Positions 1 to 9,419 are shown, numbered from the stretch's first letter. The stretch: DNA of 64,000 bases from Robiginitomaculum antarcticum DSM 21748 (GCF_000365025.1 NZ_KB823012.1:124001-188000); one strand, 5' to 3'. Translations and numbers: made by a program. Notes: a model not told the origin generated them from the sequence alone.

Positions 1-2573
1 TGTTGTTGCAACTCAAACTGCCCGCCCCAAACGAGGCGATAGCCGGGCGGTAAGTCCAGTTCGGACTTCGTCAGCTTTTGGGCGTCCAAAACGAATGACC
101 CGATATCTCTCCCGCGAACATTGGACTGAACCGTTATAAACCGCTCACCGTCTTCGCGCGTGATTTGGCGCGGGCCGATCAGGGTTTCAATTTTTGCGAC
201 AGTATTGAGCGGAACGCGCGCGCCCGATGAGGATTCAAGAATAATCCGGCTTATGGCTTGTTGAGAGTTTCTGTCTCTCTCTTGAAATCGAACGACAATT
301 GGAAATTGACGAACACCCTCGAACAGCGCGCCGGCTTCAGCGCCTCCAACCGAAGCGCCCAAAGCATCAAGCGCCTCTTCAACATCAAGTCCGTATCGCC
401 CGAGAGCAGTCCGATCCACCGTTACAACAAGCTGAGGCGCACCTGTGATTTGATCGGCTTGGACTTCAGACGCGCCTTCGACACTTTGTAAAATTGACTG
501 CAACTCCTGTGATTTCTCCAGGAGAACATTTGAATCGGGACCGAATATCTTCACAGCGAGTTCGGCGCGTGTGCCTGTCAATAATTCATCAACAGACATT
601 GCAATAGGCTGACCGATACTAACAACAATCCCGGGTACATTCTCTAAGTCCTCTGAAATTTCAGTGCGTAGATGTTCGGCAGTCATTCCAGAGCGCCAGT
701 CTTTACGCGGTTTAAGCTCGACGAATGATTCCGCACTATTTGTCGGATCGGCGTGAGCGCCAACTTCGCCCCTGCCTATACGTGTCACAATCGACTTAAT
801 TTCCGGAAACTTTCCTAAAAGCCGCCTCTCAACACGGGTGGTTGTTGCTGCGGCTTCTGTCAGAGATATCGATGGAGCCATTGTCATGCGGAGCAAAATA
901 TCTCCTTCTTCGAGAGCGGGCGTAAATTCTGACCCTAAGCGAGACCCCGCTACTCCGCCTGCAATAAGCAAGACAAGAGCCAATAGAATGGCGGCAACCC
1001 GGCGCCGCACAAAAATAGCTGCAAATTTACTCACTGAAATTGCGATATAATCAGGTTTATTCGGCTTATTTTTTGACGGTCGGCGCATTACGGCATTTGC
1101 CAATGCCGGCGCGATAAGAGCGGCGTAAAATAACGAGCCTGTCATTGCCAGCGCCGCTGATGCGGCTAAAGGTTTAAATGTTTTACCCTCAACTCCTTGC
1201 AGGGAGAAAAGCGGCAGAAATACAATAATCACGACGGCAACTGCGGCGATCAGCGGCGCAATAACCTCGGCTGAAGACCGGGCCACAACCGATCGAGTAT
1301 CAACATCAGCGTTCGTACTTTTTAAACTGCGGTCAACATTTTCTGTAATGACGATAGCCCCGTCCACCATCATCCCAATCGCAATGGCGACACCCCCAAG
1401 TGACATCAGGTTGGCGCTAATGCCTAAAACATGCATGGCGATAAACGCAAATCCGACCGAGAAGGGAATGGACAAAACGACAACTAAACTTGGCCGCCAC
1501 CCCCCTAAAAAGATAAAGACAATAATAGCGACAAGTAGCGCGCCTTGCCAAAGGGCCGTTGTGACTGTTGCAGAGGCTTTATTCACCAAAGTGCCTTGGT
1601 CGTAATATGGAATAGCCGTAACGCCGTCCGGCAGGCTATTATTTATCTCTTCAAATCGGGTATGGACGCGGTCAATAACATCGGAGGTGTTAGTGCCGTA
1701 GAGTTTCAGTACCAATCCTGCGACAACTTCCCCTTCGCCATTGGCCGTGGCCAAGCCTTGGCGCACGCCGCCCCCGACAATGATTTTGCCGAGGTCTCTC
1801 ACGCGCACCGGACGACCATCATCAACGCTGACGACAATTTCCGCCAGATCGTCGACAGAACGCGCAAGCCCGACACCGCGCACAGTATATTGCTCGGCCC
1901 CGATCTCGATAAATTGAGCACCTTTGGTTTTATTTCCGCGTTCCAGCGCCGAAATAACTTCGGCTATGCTAAGGTCATAGGCGAGCAGCGCTTCAGGACT
2001 TAATTGAACTTGATATTGTTTTTCAAATCCCCCCAATGACAAGACCTCAGTGACGCCCGGGACTGTTTGAAGCTGGTATTTAACAATCCAGTCTTGGATC
2101 TCGCGCATTTCAACAAGGGTGCGATTTCCGGTTTGATCTTCAAGCCGGAAATATAAAATGATACCTAACCCCGTTGAGATAGGCCCCATTTGCGGATCGC
2201 CAAACCCTTGCGGAATATTGCCACGGGCTTCCGCCAGTCTTTCTCCGACGACTTGCCGCGCAAAATAAACATTTGTCCCATCTTCAAAATAAATATTGAC
2301 CACAGACAGCCCAAAATTAGAGACTGACCGCATGTTTTTAAGCTTTGGAAGGCCCGACATGGCGGTCTCAATCGGATAGGTCACATAACGTTCGACCTCT
2401 TCCGGCGCTAAGCCTTCGGTTTCTGTGAAGACCTGAACCAGTGAGGGCGTGACATCAGGAAATGCATCGACGGGCAAGGCGCGAAACGCCCATAATCCAC
2501 CGAGTGTCATTGCGAGCGCTGCAATGGCCGCCAAGAGGCGTCCACCGGCAATTCTGTGCATGAAATTAAACAT
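1..2573 (-). CDS. czcA: CusA/CzcA-family heavy-metal RND efflux pump (3' end beyond window)
   Basis: Inner-membrane proton-driven pump of a tripartite metal efflux system that moves cations from periplasm or cytoplasm to the outside. About 857 codons are present and the frame is open to the left edge; the family is about 1020-1070 residues, so the last transmembrane segments are missing. The start MFNFMHRIAG follows the adaptor gene by 11 bases. The family transmembrane-4 motif IGMMVDGAIVITEN is encoded near 1340-1385, and the last visible residues, YRLVWGGQFELQ, match the family's large periplasmic domain. The motif reads AIG..DGA rather than the DFG..DGA of classical Zn/Co/Cd CzcA pumps, so metal specificity cannot be fixed from sequence. 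It is the last visible gene of a minus-strand operon with czcB and czcC homologues. Confidence 0.95.
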   Translation of the reverse strand, partial: MFNFMHRIAGGRLLAAIAALAMTLGGLWAFRALPVDAFPDVTPSLVQVFTETEGLAPEEVERYVTYPIETAMSGLPKLKNMRSVSNFGLSVVNIYFEDGTNVYFARQVVGERLAEARGNIPQGFGDPQMGPISTGLGIILYFRLEDQTGNRTLVEMREIQDWIVKYQLQTVPGVTEVLSLGGFEKQYQVQLSPEALLAYDLSIAEVISALERGNKTKGAQFIEIGAEQYTVRGVGLARSVDDLAEIVVSVDDGRPVRVRDLGKIIVGGGVRQGLATANGEGEVVAGLVLKLYGTNTSDVIDRVHTRFEEINNSLPDGVTAIPYYDQGTLVNKASATVTTALWQGALLVAIIVFIFLGGWRPSLVVVLSIPFSVGFAFIAMHVLGISANLMSLGGVAIAIGMMVDGAIVITENVDRSLKSTNADVDTRSVVARSSAEVIAPLIAAVAVVIIVFLPLFSLQGVEGKTFKPLAASAALAMTGSLFYAALIAPALANAVMRRPSKNKPNKPDYIAISVSKFAAIFVRRRVAAILLALVLLIAGGVAGSRLGSEFTPALEEGDILLRMTMAPSISLTEAAATTTRVERRLLGKFPEIKSIVTRIGRGEVGAHADPTNSAESFVELKPRKDWRSGMTAEHLRTEISEDLENVPGIVVSIGQPIAMSVDELLTGTRAELAVKIFGPDSNVLLEKSQELQSILQSVEGASEVQADQITGAPQLVVTVDRTALGRYGLDVEEALDALGASVGGAEAGALFEGVRQFPIVVRFQERDRNSQQAISRIILESSSGARVPLNTVAKIETLIGPRQITREDGERFITVQSNVRGRDIGSFVLDAQKLTKSELDLPPGYRLVWGGQFELQQ

Positions 2574-2584
2574 AATGATTTTTC

Positions 2585-3811
2585 CTAGTGGCCGTGGTCA
2601 TCGCCAAAGGCGGCTTTTTCAAGTTGAGCTTTAAGGGTGAAGGCGCCGCCGGAAACGAAAGTTTCTCCAACAGACAAGCCAGCTCGGATTTCAAAAAACC
2701 CGCCAGACTGTGTCCCTGTCAACACGGCGCGCGGGATATAACCGCCTGCAACGGGTACAAATATCGAGTTTTTATCCTCGACCAGTTGCACAGCCGATTC
2801 CGGAACCCGAACGACAGACTTCGAGGTTCCGACGCTAATCTCTGCGGTGACGAATTGGCCGGGACGCAATGTACCATCAGGGTTATTAATGATCACGCGA
2901 GCGGTCGCGGTGCGCGATGTTTCGTCAATGACCGGCAGCACAAAAGCGACGGTAGATTGCGCCAGCACCTCGCCGGAATCGCTTTTAAGAACGACAGGCG
3001 CACCGACGCGGATGCTTGAGATGTCTTGTTTATACACCGCAATATCCGCCCATACCTCGCTATCATCGACAATCGTAAGCAAAGCGCGCGCTGAAGCATC
3101 GCCTGCAGAGACCGTTTCTCCTAATGTTACATTTCGGCGAACAATCATCCCGCTTATCGGAGCCGTCAAATATGAATTGGCGTTATCACCATCATTAGCC
3201 CCGGCGACGCGCGACAACGCTTCATCACTGACGCCTGCAGCATGAAGCTCATTTTCAGCAGCGTCAGAAGCCGCTTTGAGGACTTCAAAATTTGCGCGGG
3301 CGGCCTGCACATCCGCCTCGGCTGTAATTTGATCTGAAAAGAGCTTTTCTTCACGGGCAAGTTTTTGCGCCGCGAGAGCTTCGCCTGTTTTAGCATTAAG
3401 CCATGACGCCTTTAATCCCGCTAATTCCCGGCTGGAAATAAGCGCAAGGGTTTGACCGCGTTTGACGAGATCACCTTCACCCACATATAGCCGTCCAATA
3501 ATACCACTGACCTTTGGCGAAACATTGGCCACACGGTCTGCGTCAAACCTGATTTCGGCAGGCAGAGTTAGGGATTGCCCCATTGGCCCTTTGGCGGCTT
3601 GAGACAACTCAATTCCGGCCTCACGGGAGGCATCCGGGCTAAGCTTGACAATATCACTGCCGCCTTCTTCATTTTCCGCATGATTATCAGGTCCAGTGCT
3701 GGACGCGGTATGTTCATCCTGCGTTTGAGGAGAGGCTATTTTATCACTGCACCCGCTGAGCATAAAGGCAAGGGCGAGGGCAGTTGTTGTTAATATTAGA
3801 GTCTGTTTCAT
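2585..3811 (-). CDS. czcB: RND efflux periplasmic adaptor, CzcB/CusB type, lipoprotein
   Basis: Membrane-fusion protein that bridges the inner-membrane pump and the outer-membrane channel. The 408 residues start with a lipoprotein signal (LSGC, Cys21), then a short acidic His-containing linker, a barrel-sandwich segment (GRLYVGEGDLVKRGQTLALI, about residues 105-125), an alpha-helical hairpin and a second half-lipoyl segment (about 210-240). The C-terminus ends DDHGH, a likely metal-touching tail. Its ATG overlaps the stop of the upstream TolC-like gene by 4 bases (3808-3811), so translation is probably coupled. The family call is firm; which metal it serves is not. Confidence 0.93.
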   Translation of the reverse strand: MKQTLILTTTALALAFMLSGCSDKIASPQTQDEHTASSTGPDNHAENEEGGSDIVKLSPDASREAGIELSQAAKGPMGQSLTLPAEIRFDADRVANVSPKVSGIIGRLYVGEGDLVKRGQTLALISSRELAGLKASWLNAKTGEALAAQKLAREEKLFSDQITAEADVQAARANFEVLKAASDAAENELHAAGVSDEALSRVAGANDGDNANSYLTAPISGMIVRRNVTLGETVSAGDASARALLTIVDDSEVWADIAVYKQDISSIRVGAPVVLKSDSGEVLAQSTVAFVLPVIDETSRTATARVIINNPDGTLRPGQFVTAEISVGTSKSVVRVPESAVQLVEDKNSIFVPVAGGYIPRAVLTGTQSGGFFEIRAGLSVGETFVSGGAFTLKAQLEKAAFGDDHGH

Positions 3812-5100
3812 TTAGACGTCTCCTTAAACGGCGGGGCAGAGATCAAACTGTGAAGCCGCATTGTTTCGATATTGAAATCACGGCGCGAATGGATAACGGA
3901 AACCCTTGTTTCGATAAGGGCTTTGCGGGCAGCAAGCATGGCGGTGAGATCAAAGCGCCCTGCCTCATATCCGGTTACTGAAGCGTCATAAGCGGATTGA
4001 GCGGCAGGCAGGGCCTCTTGCTCTAAGATCAATAACCGTAACCCGATTGAGCGCCGCTCAGCCAATGTTGCCCTCTGACGTGAGCGCAAGTTTGTTTCCA
4101 TCGCGCTAGCGTTAATGCGTGATGACTCGGCTCTAAATCCAGACGCCCGCGCTTTGTCTCTATTTCGATCAAAAATCGGGAACGGCACACTAACACCGAC
4201 GATAAAGGCACTATCATTTGATTCAGAAAATTGCCTCACGCCCGCACTGACCGTCACATCGGGAAATCCTGCTGCGTAGGCCGCGTCCTGCTCAGCGAGG
4301 CGTAACTCTGTATTGCCCTTAGCCACCGTGAGCAATGGATGGTAGCCCAGATCCTGAGCCCTATCGCTTTGTTCAATAGCCGCGTTTACGGGCGTGAGAG
4401 GTCTTGCAAATTTCGGGTTATCGCTCCCCCATAACGCGGCAAGCTCAAAACGTTTTCGCTCGACATTGGCGCGCGCCGTCAAGGCATCGGCTTTGGCCGC
4501 TGCGGCCTCTACGCGGGCGCGAGAGAGTTCGGGAGGAGCAGCCGCGCCCGCTTCGACCCGTTTCGTCACGATCTGCACGAGCTTGGTGGACAAATCCGCT
4601 GAGTCGTCCGCAAGGTCTGCTAGCTCATAAGCGGCTTGCAACTCATAAAATAGAATTGCCGCCTCTAATTCAGTTTCGCGAAGCACGGCGTAACATTCAG
4701 CTGTCGCAAGATAAGCTCCGACGCGAACAGCCCGCTCCCTCTTAATACGCTTTCCGCCAAGCTCGAAAGTTTGCTCAATAGATAGCGTCGTTTCTGTCTG
4801 ATTAAATCCGTTAAGCGGCCCCGAGCCGGCAAAATTATCCATCTCAAATCCGATAGACGGATTGAGCCGCCGGCCGGCTTGATCGGCGTCGGACTGACGG
4901 GCGCGAATTTCGAGCGCGGCGCGGCGCACATTTGGCGATGCCGCGCGTATCTGCCCCAATGTCATGTTAAGAGTAAGCGGCACGCCCGTAAGAATAGACG
5001 TAGAGAGTGAATCGGCTCCGTCGCAGGGAACCGCGATTGCCACTCCGGGAAAGGTAGCAGCAATCAGGACGCAAAGCGCGACCCGTTTAAATTTTGGCAT
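3808..5100 (-). CDS. czcC: TolC-family outer-membrane efflux channel, CzcC type
   Basis: Outer-membrane/periplasmic channel of the tripartite metal efflux system. The 430 residues have an N-terminal signal peptide (about 1-23, ending GVAIA) and two long helical repeats typical of outer-membrane efflux proteins: Ala/Glu/Arg-rich coiled-coil stretches at about 130-220 and 320-400, and the segment SVPFPIFDRNRDKA, which is common in CzcC homologues. It is the second gene of the minus-strand operon, 70 bases downstream of the small His-rich gene, and overlaps the adaptor gene. Family assignment is strong. Confidence 0.92.
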   Translation of the reverse strand: MPKFKRVALCVLIAATFPGVAIAVPCDGADSLSTSILTGVPLTLNMTLGQIRAASPNVRRAALEIRARQSDADQAGRRLNPSIGFEMDNFAGSGPLNGFNQTETTLSIEQTFELGGKRIKRERAVRVGAYLATAECYAVLRETELEAAILFYELQAAYELADLADDSADLSTKLVQIVTKRVEAGAAAPPELSRARVEAAAAKADALTARANVERKRFELAALWGSDNPKFARPLTPVNAAIEQSDRAQDLGYHPLLTVAKGNTELRLAEQDAAYAAGFPDVTVSAGVRQFSESNDSAFIVGVSVPFPIFDRNRDKARASGFRAESSRINASAMETNLRSRQRATLAERRSIGLRLLILEQEALPAAQSAYDASVTGYEAGRFDLTAMLAARKALIETRVSVIHSRRDFNIETMRLHSLISAPPFKETSK

Positions 5101-5170
5101 GAATATATGTCCTCGTCCGAACCTGAAAAAAGAATAAAATAACGCGCGAAAGCGCTATAGTTCACTCAGG

Positions 5171-5590
5171 TTAGGCTCGTGGAGGACGGTAAAGGCCAAG
5201 TGGACCGGCGCGCGGCGCGGCTTGATCAACACCTATTTTAAAGTTGAGTGAGGCAGACAACGCAAAGGTAAGGCTGGAAAATTTATTTGAAACAATATGA
5301 ATGTGGCAAGACCCGCAACTATGCGCATGGTGGTCATGCGCGGGGCTATTGTCTTGCCCGTCATCTATCTCACCGCTTACCGCTACACTATCAGATTGGG
5401 CGACAATTTCGGCGCTCTGACAGGCATCGTCGTCCACATCGGCAGGATGAATATCAGCCGCAAAGGCACCAACGCTCATTGTCATAGAGAGCATTAGCGT
5501 TAGCCAAAATTTGGCAGAAAATATGGGAGCAACAAATTTCATCTCATGCGCTATAACAAACTTTTTTCCAATAATCATTAACAGATTCAC
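5171..5590 (-). CDS. Small secreted His/Cys-rich protein leading the metal efflux operon
   Basis: The 139-residue reading frame has a hydrophobic signal-like segment (about 25-45, ending GAFAAD). A start at the second methionine (Met17, base 5542) would give a more normal signal peptide. The mature part is acidic and contains a metal-binding-looking patch, HDHHAHSCGSCHIHI (about 90-104), and ends in a Pro/Arg-rich tail, GLYRPPRA. Small secreted proteins of this kind are often found just upstream of czcCBA-type operons. A role as periplasmic metal chaperone or sensor is inference. It lies 70 bases upstream of the czcC homologue on the same strand. Confidence 0.72.
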   Translation of the reverse strand: MNLLMIIGKKFVIAHEMKFVAPIFSAKFWLTLMLSMTMSVGAFAADIHPADVDDDACQSAEIVAQSDSVAVSGEIDDGQDNSPAHDHHAHSCGSCHIHIVSNKFSSLTFALSASLNFKIGVDQAAPRAGPLGLYRPPRA

Positions 5591-5757
5591 TCAGACACAT
5601 GTGGCGTATTGAGCAAGAGTAGGATTGAAAAATCACTATTTTACCCGCAAATTTCCTCTACATCGTCGTGTATTGACGTGGATTCGAAAAGTTTTACGCC
5701 CGCATTATGCCGTCACGCTGAGTTTTAAAACTGTGCGCGAGTATCTGACATTTCAGG

Positions 5758-6033
5758 ATGCTTTCGCATTACAGCATCACGCCACACGGGACAGGGGATA
5801 AAATTAAGAACATCTGTCCTTTCCACAATGATCACAAGCCGTCTTGCGGCGTGAACTTAGAGAAACAGGTTTACAATTGCTTTGCCTGCGATGCGGGCGG
5901 TAATGCGCTCGACTTTTTTGCGCATATGGAAGGACTTGATCCAAGTAATGCAAGCGAGTTACGCAAAGCGCCATTAGCGGCTGCGGAGATGTTCGGGATT
6001 GATCAGGCTTTGGAGCGGCCGGCTAATGAGTAA
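5758..6033 (+). CDS. CHC2 zinc-finger (DNA primase-type) protein, probably a frameshifted remnant
   Basis: The 91-residue frame carries a CHC2 zinc finger like that of DnaG primase and plasmid/phage primases: CPFH (Cys20, His23) and CFAC (Cys41, Cys44), with the typical KPSCGVN and aromatic core between. It has no TOPRIM or helicase domain. The preceding bases in another frame (about 5718-5762) read SFKTVREYLTFQDA, which looks like the missing N-terminus of the same family (…F.D.L..Y.I). An indel near 5757-5765 therefore probably split the gene. No convincing Shine-Dalgarno precedes 5758. Stand-alone CHC2 proteins belong mostly to mobile elements, which fits the position near a tRNA gene. Confidence 0.7.
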   Translation: MLSHYSITPHGTGDKIKNICPFHNDHKPSCGVNLEKQVYNCFACDAGGNALDFFAHMEGLDPSNASELRKAPLAAAEMFGIDQALERPANE

Positions 6034-6102
6034 GTTAAGCTGGACACCATGAGCGAAGACATTATCGCCACACTCCCGCATTTCTAACGGGGAATGGCAG
6101 CG

Positions 6103-6131
6103 AAGCCCTGCATATTATGCGGGGCTTTTTT
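6103..6131 (+). terminator. Rho-independent terminator after the CHC2 ORF
   Basis: GC-rich inverted repeat (AAGCCCtGCAT / ATGCgGGGCTT) around a short ATT loop, followed by a run of six T. It lies 70 bases downstream of the CHC2 frame on the same strand. Confidence 0.8.
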
Positions 6132-6460
6132 AAGGATTAAGCCCGTTGAAGGTTAAAACCGGCGCGGACGGCAGATGATTTCTGGGGCCGCGAGCTTTTC
6201 CCCACAGTTATCGTTTACGCGTTGTAAAACGCAGACAACCGTGGGCAGTAGCATGAGCGGGGTTAAGGCAATTAGCCAACGCGTTATCCCCACTTGTTAA
6301 GGAGTGGGGGTTCGTTGTTAGACTTGTCTCAGATTGTGACGGAGCTTCCTGAACTGGTTTAAAATATTACTCACTGTGGTGCCCCATGGTGCCCTGTAAG
6401 TGAGACAAGAAAATTGTTACTTGTGAAATAAAAGTAAGTTGCTGAAAATAAGGGGAAAAT
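6132..6460. other. Gene-free, hairpin-rich stretch beside tRNA-Arg
   Basis: No credible ORF. It holds a long imperfect inverted repeat (CCCAC at 6201 with GTGGG at 6241, inner arms near 6213-6230), a 7-base-pair hairpin (CCCCACT 6288-6294 / AGTGGGG 6303-6309), and two direct copies of TGGTGCCC (6377 and 6387) enclosed by CTCACT/AGTGAG. It directly abuts the 3' end of tRNA-Arg, a usual integration position for mobile elements. Confidence 0.5.
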
Positions 6461-6537
<77 letters not shown>

Positions 6538-6577
6538 TTGCGCGGTGTGATAGACTGCTTCATAGGGGGGTGCAACC

Positions 6578-7588
6578 ATGCAGAGCGTCACTGTGTCCAT
6601 GAAATTCACCTTAAACTGGCTATGTTTCACCGTCCTCATACTGAGCGCAATTTTGACATCCGCCTGCCAGAATGACCCTCAGGTTCAGGCCAAAATAGAG
6701 GCGGCACGGGCGCGCAATGACGGGCCGCCCATTTTCAAAGTTACGGGCGGGGAGATGCAGGCCGAAATCTATATTTACGGCGCTGTGCACCTCTTGCCTG
6801 AACATACAGATTGGATGCGCCAGGATCTGGATGATCTGTTTGCGCGAGCGGGAACGGTGTATTTCGAAACGCCAAGCGACGCGCAGTCCCAGCGCGAGGC
6901 GGCAAGTCTTATTTCCCAATATGGCTATTACCTCACGGCCGGTAACGGGCTGTCCCGGCAGCTCTCGGGCTATGAAGAAAAGCTCTTATTTGCCGCGACG
7001 CTGAACAGTGATTTGCCGCAGGGCACATTTGATAATTACAAGCCGTGGCTTGCGGCGGATATTATTACGGCGAGCCTGCTGAAAAAGGAGGGTTATCACA
7101 GCGCATATGGCGCGGATACGGCTTTGCTGGCACGGGCCAAGACAGCAGGCAAATATGTCGCTTTTCTAGAGACGGCAGAAGAGCATTTATTACAATCCAT
7201 CTCTCTTCCCGAAGATGTTCAGATGGCCGCCTTGCGCGATACATTGGTGAACCAAAATGAATTAGGCGTGCAAATGAAAACGCTCGTATGGGCATGGCTG
7301 TCGGGCGATTTGGAGCGCATAGATAGCGATGTCGTCAGCGCCTATCAGACCCGCTCGCCAAAGGCCTATGAGGCCGTTTTTGCCTCGCGCAACCGCCGCT
7401 GGGCGAAGCTTATAGATGAGCGTATGGAAGAGGGCGGAACCGTACTGGTTATTGTCGGCGTCGGGCATTTGGCCGGACCGGAAAGCCTGCCCGAGCTTCT
7501 GCGCGATAAAGGCTATGAAGTCGAGCGTTACCGCGCCTCGCAAGGTGAAAACGTGCTGTCGACAATTGACCTTTATCCGGACGATTAG
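6578..7588 (+). CDS. TraB/GumN-family lipoprotein
   Basis: 336 residues. The N-terminus is a lipoprotein signal (ILTSAC, about residues 22-27). The body has the TraB/GumN signature: a GAVHLLP block at about 66-72, FET after the first helix, and a C-terminal [20 protein letters not shown] block in which Gly-His is conserved. The family is related to Tiki metalloproteases, but the reaction of bacterial members is mostly unknown. The start at 6578 is preferred because a strong AGGGGGG lies 8 bases upstream; an internal ATG at 6599 is possible. It converges on ada, overlapping by 4 bases. Confidence 0.88.
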   Translation: MQSVTVSMKFTLNWLCFTVLILSAILTSACQNDPQVQAKIEAARARNDGPPIFKVTGGEMQAEIYIYGAVHLLPEHTDWMRQDLDDLFARAGTVYFETPSDAQSQREAASLISQYGYYLTAGNGLSRQLSGYEEKLLFAATLNSDLPQGTFDNYKPWLAADIITASLLKKEGYHSAYGADTALLARAKTAGKYVAFLETAEEHLLQSISLPEDVQMAALRDTLVNQNELGVQMKTLVWAWLSGDLERIDSDVVSAYQTRSPKAYEAVFASRNRRWAKLIDERMEEGGTVLVIVGVGHLAGPESLPELLRDKGYEVERYRASQGENVLSTIDLYPDD

Positions 7589-8634
7589 TCTCTACCTTCC
7601 AGATCCAGCAAAGCGGCTTTGCGCTCCAGCCCGCCGGCATAACCGCCCAGCGTCCCGTCTTTGGCGATAACGCGGTGACAGGGCACAACAATGGCGAGCG
7701 CGTTATTGGCATTGCTGTTCGCGACGGCCCGAAAAGCTGTGGGTTTCCCCAAATCGTTAGCCAGACCTGCATAATTTTGGGTTTGGCCATGCGGAATACG
7801 GCGCAGCGCGTGCCATGTCGCTTTTTGAAAATCTGTGCCTGACATTGCGATAGGCGTGTTAAATTCTGTCAGCTCTCCGGCGAAATATTGCTTAAGCTCT
7901 TCGGCGATTTGATCATGGACAGGCGTGCGTCCCGGCGTAATCATGACGCGATTATAATTGGCTACGCGATGCATTTGCCTGTCAAGTTTTGTGCGGTCGG
8001 TAAATTCGAGAAGGTAGAGCGCCTGCGCGTCTGTTACGGCGATCATTGTGCCAAATGGCGTCTCAATCCAATCGACGAAAAATTTTGGCCCCGCAGCGCC
8101 GAGCGGACTGTGGCCCTGTCCGCCAAAGGTGTCACCAAAGGCTTTGCGAAATCCGCTTTCGCTTTCATAACCCGATGCCAATTGTGCCTCTATCATATCT
8201 CCACCTTCTGCGAGTGTTTTTAGTCCTAATGCCAGCCGCCTGGCCCGTCCGTAAGCGCTAAAACTCATTCCAAAGCGGCGTTTAAATTGCCTGCGGGCGG
8301 TTGATGGATCAATGCCCGCTTTAACTAAATCCGCCTCGCGCCACAACGTTTCCGGATTGTCTTCAACCATCGTAATGAGGCGCCGTACAAGCGGGCCGTC
8401 CTGCGCGTTAAAGCTTGCCGGATGACATTTTTTACAGGCCCGGAATCCCGCTTTTAGCGCCTGCGCCGCGTTATCATAATATTGGCAATTCTCAGGGTTA
8501 GGCACGCGCGCGGGACAGCCGGGACGACAAAAAATGCCTGTGCTCAAAACGCCGACAAAAAATAGGCCGTCATAAGCTTTATCCTTTGCGGCAATTATGC
8601 CGTATTTTTGAATATCGGTTAGCGTCTGCTTCAT
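7585..8634 (-). CDS. ada: Ada: methylphosphotriester/O6-methylguanine DNA methyltransferase and regulator
   Basis: 349 residues with the full three-part Ada layout. An N-terminal zinc domain (about 1-80) has Cys36, Cys40 and the CKKC pair for methyl-phosphotriester repair. An AraC-type helix-turn-helix follows (about 85-165), then the O6-methylguanine methyltransferase domain, whose acceptor cysteine sits in PCHRV (Cys319) followed by GGYAGGLERK. Length is close to E. coli Ada (354). Methylated Ada normally activates its own gene and other alkylation-repair genes. The gene is divergent from rnd across a 149-base gap. Confidence 0.95.
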   Translation of the reverse strand: MKQTLTDIQKYGIIAAKDKAYDGLFFVGVLSTGIFCRPGCPARVPNPENCQYYDNAAQALKAGFRACKKCHPASFNAQDGPLVRRLITMVEDNPETLWREADLVKAGIDPSTARRQFKRRFGMSFSAYGRARRLALGLKTLAEGGDMIEAQLASGYESESGFRKAFGDTFGGQGHSPLGAAGPKFFVDWIETPFGTMIAVTDAQALYLLEFTDRTKLDRQMHRVANYNRVMITPGRTPVHDQIAEELKQYFAGELTEFNTPIAMSGTDFQKATWHALRRIPHGQTQNYAGLANDLGKPTAFRAVANSNANNALAIVVPCHRVIAKDGTLGGYAGGLERKAALLDLEGRD

Positions 8635-8783
8635 ATATCAAACCTAACACAATCCGCTATAGGGTGGAGCGATTTTCAGGCACCCTATTCATAAAACATA
8701 TGTAACGCATCTGACCGCGCTATGACCTTGAGTTTAGGACGCGTTTTGGTTAGGCCAGCGGTTAACCCAACAGGACACATCTT

Positions 8784-9413
8784 ATGGCCATATATCTGCA
8801 TAAACACGACCTACCGGACGGGATCGACTTTGGAGATGCTGTGGCGGTGGATACCGAGACGCAAGGCCTGTCTCTCGTGCGTGATAAATTGTGCCTTGTG
8901 CAGCTCTCGGCCGGAGACGGCGACGCGCATCTGGTGCAAATGGACCGCGATAAATATGACTGCCCGAATTTGAAAGCCCTGCTGGCCAATCCTGACGTGG
9001 AAAAAATATTCCATTTTGCCCGGTTTGATGTGGCCATGCTGCAGCGCGATCTGGGCGTGGAATGCATGCCGCTCTTTTGCACAAAAATTGCTTCCGGTCT
9101 GACGCGCACTTATACGGACGCGCATGGTCTAAAGGTGCTTTGCAGGGAATTACTGAGCGTGGATTTATCCAAACAGCAACAGAGCAGTGATTGGGCCACC
9201 GATACACTATCTGAGGCGCAAAAAGAATATGCGGCATCAGATGTGCTGTATCTGCACCAACTCCGGCGCATATTTATTGGCCGGCTTTTGCGTGAAGACC
9301 GTATGGATATTGCCAAGGCGTGCTTCGAGTTCTTGCCGACACGCGCGCGTCTTGACGCGCTGGGCTGGAACGACGTTGATATTTTCTCCCACAGTTTCAG
9401 GACGAAAGATTAG
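8784..9413 (+). CDS. rnd: Ribonuclease D (short form, exonuclease domain only)
   Basis: 209-residue 3'-5' exoribonuclease of the DEDDy class. Exo I is DTET (Asp23, Glu25), Exo II lies in HFARFDVAML, and Exo III is YAASDVLYL. The C-terminal HRDC domains of E. coli RNase D are absent, which is usual for this alphaproteobacterial short form. It probably trims tRNA 3' ends. It lies just upstream of lptC with a 6-base gap, a common alphaproteobacterial arrangement. Confidence 0.93.
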   Translation: MAIYLHKHDLPDGIDFGDAVAVDTETQGLSLVRDKLCLVQLSAGDGDAHLVQMDRDKYDCPNLKALLANPDVEKIFHFARFDVAMLQRDLGVECMPLFCTKIASGLTRTYTDAHGLKVLCRELLSVDLSKQQQSSDWATDTLSEAQKEYAASDVLYLHQLRRIFIGRLLREDRMDIAKACFEFLPTRARLDALGWNDVDIFSHSFRTKD

Positions 9414-9419
9414 AACCTA

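Noticed and set aside
838-1605. Plus-strand frames across the pump gene
   Set aside because: They are shadows of the minus-strand RND gene, which has clear family motifs in its own frame.
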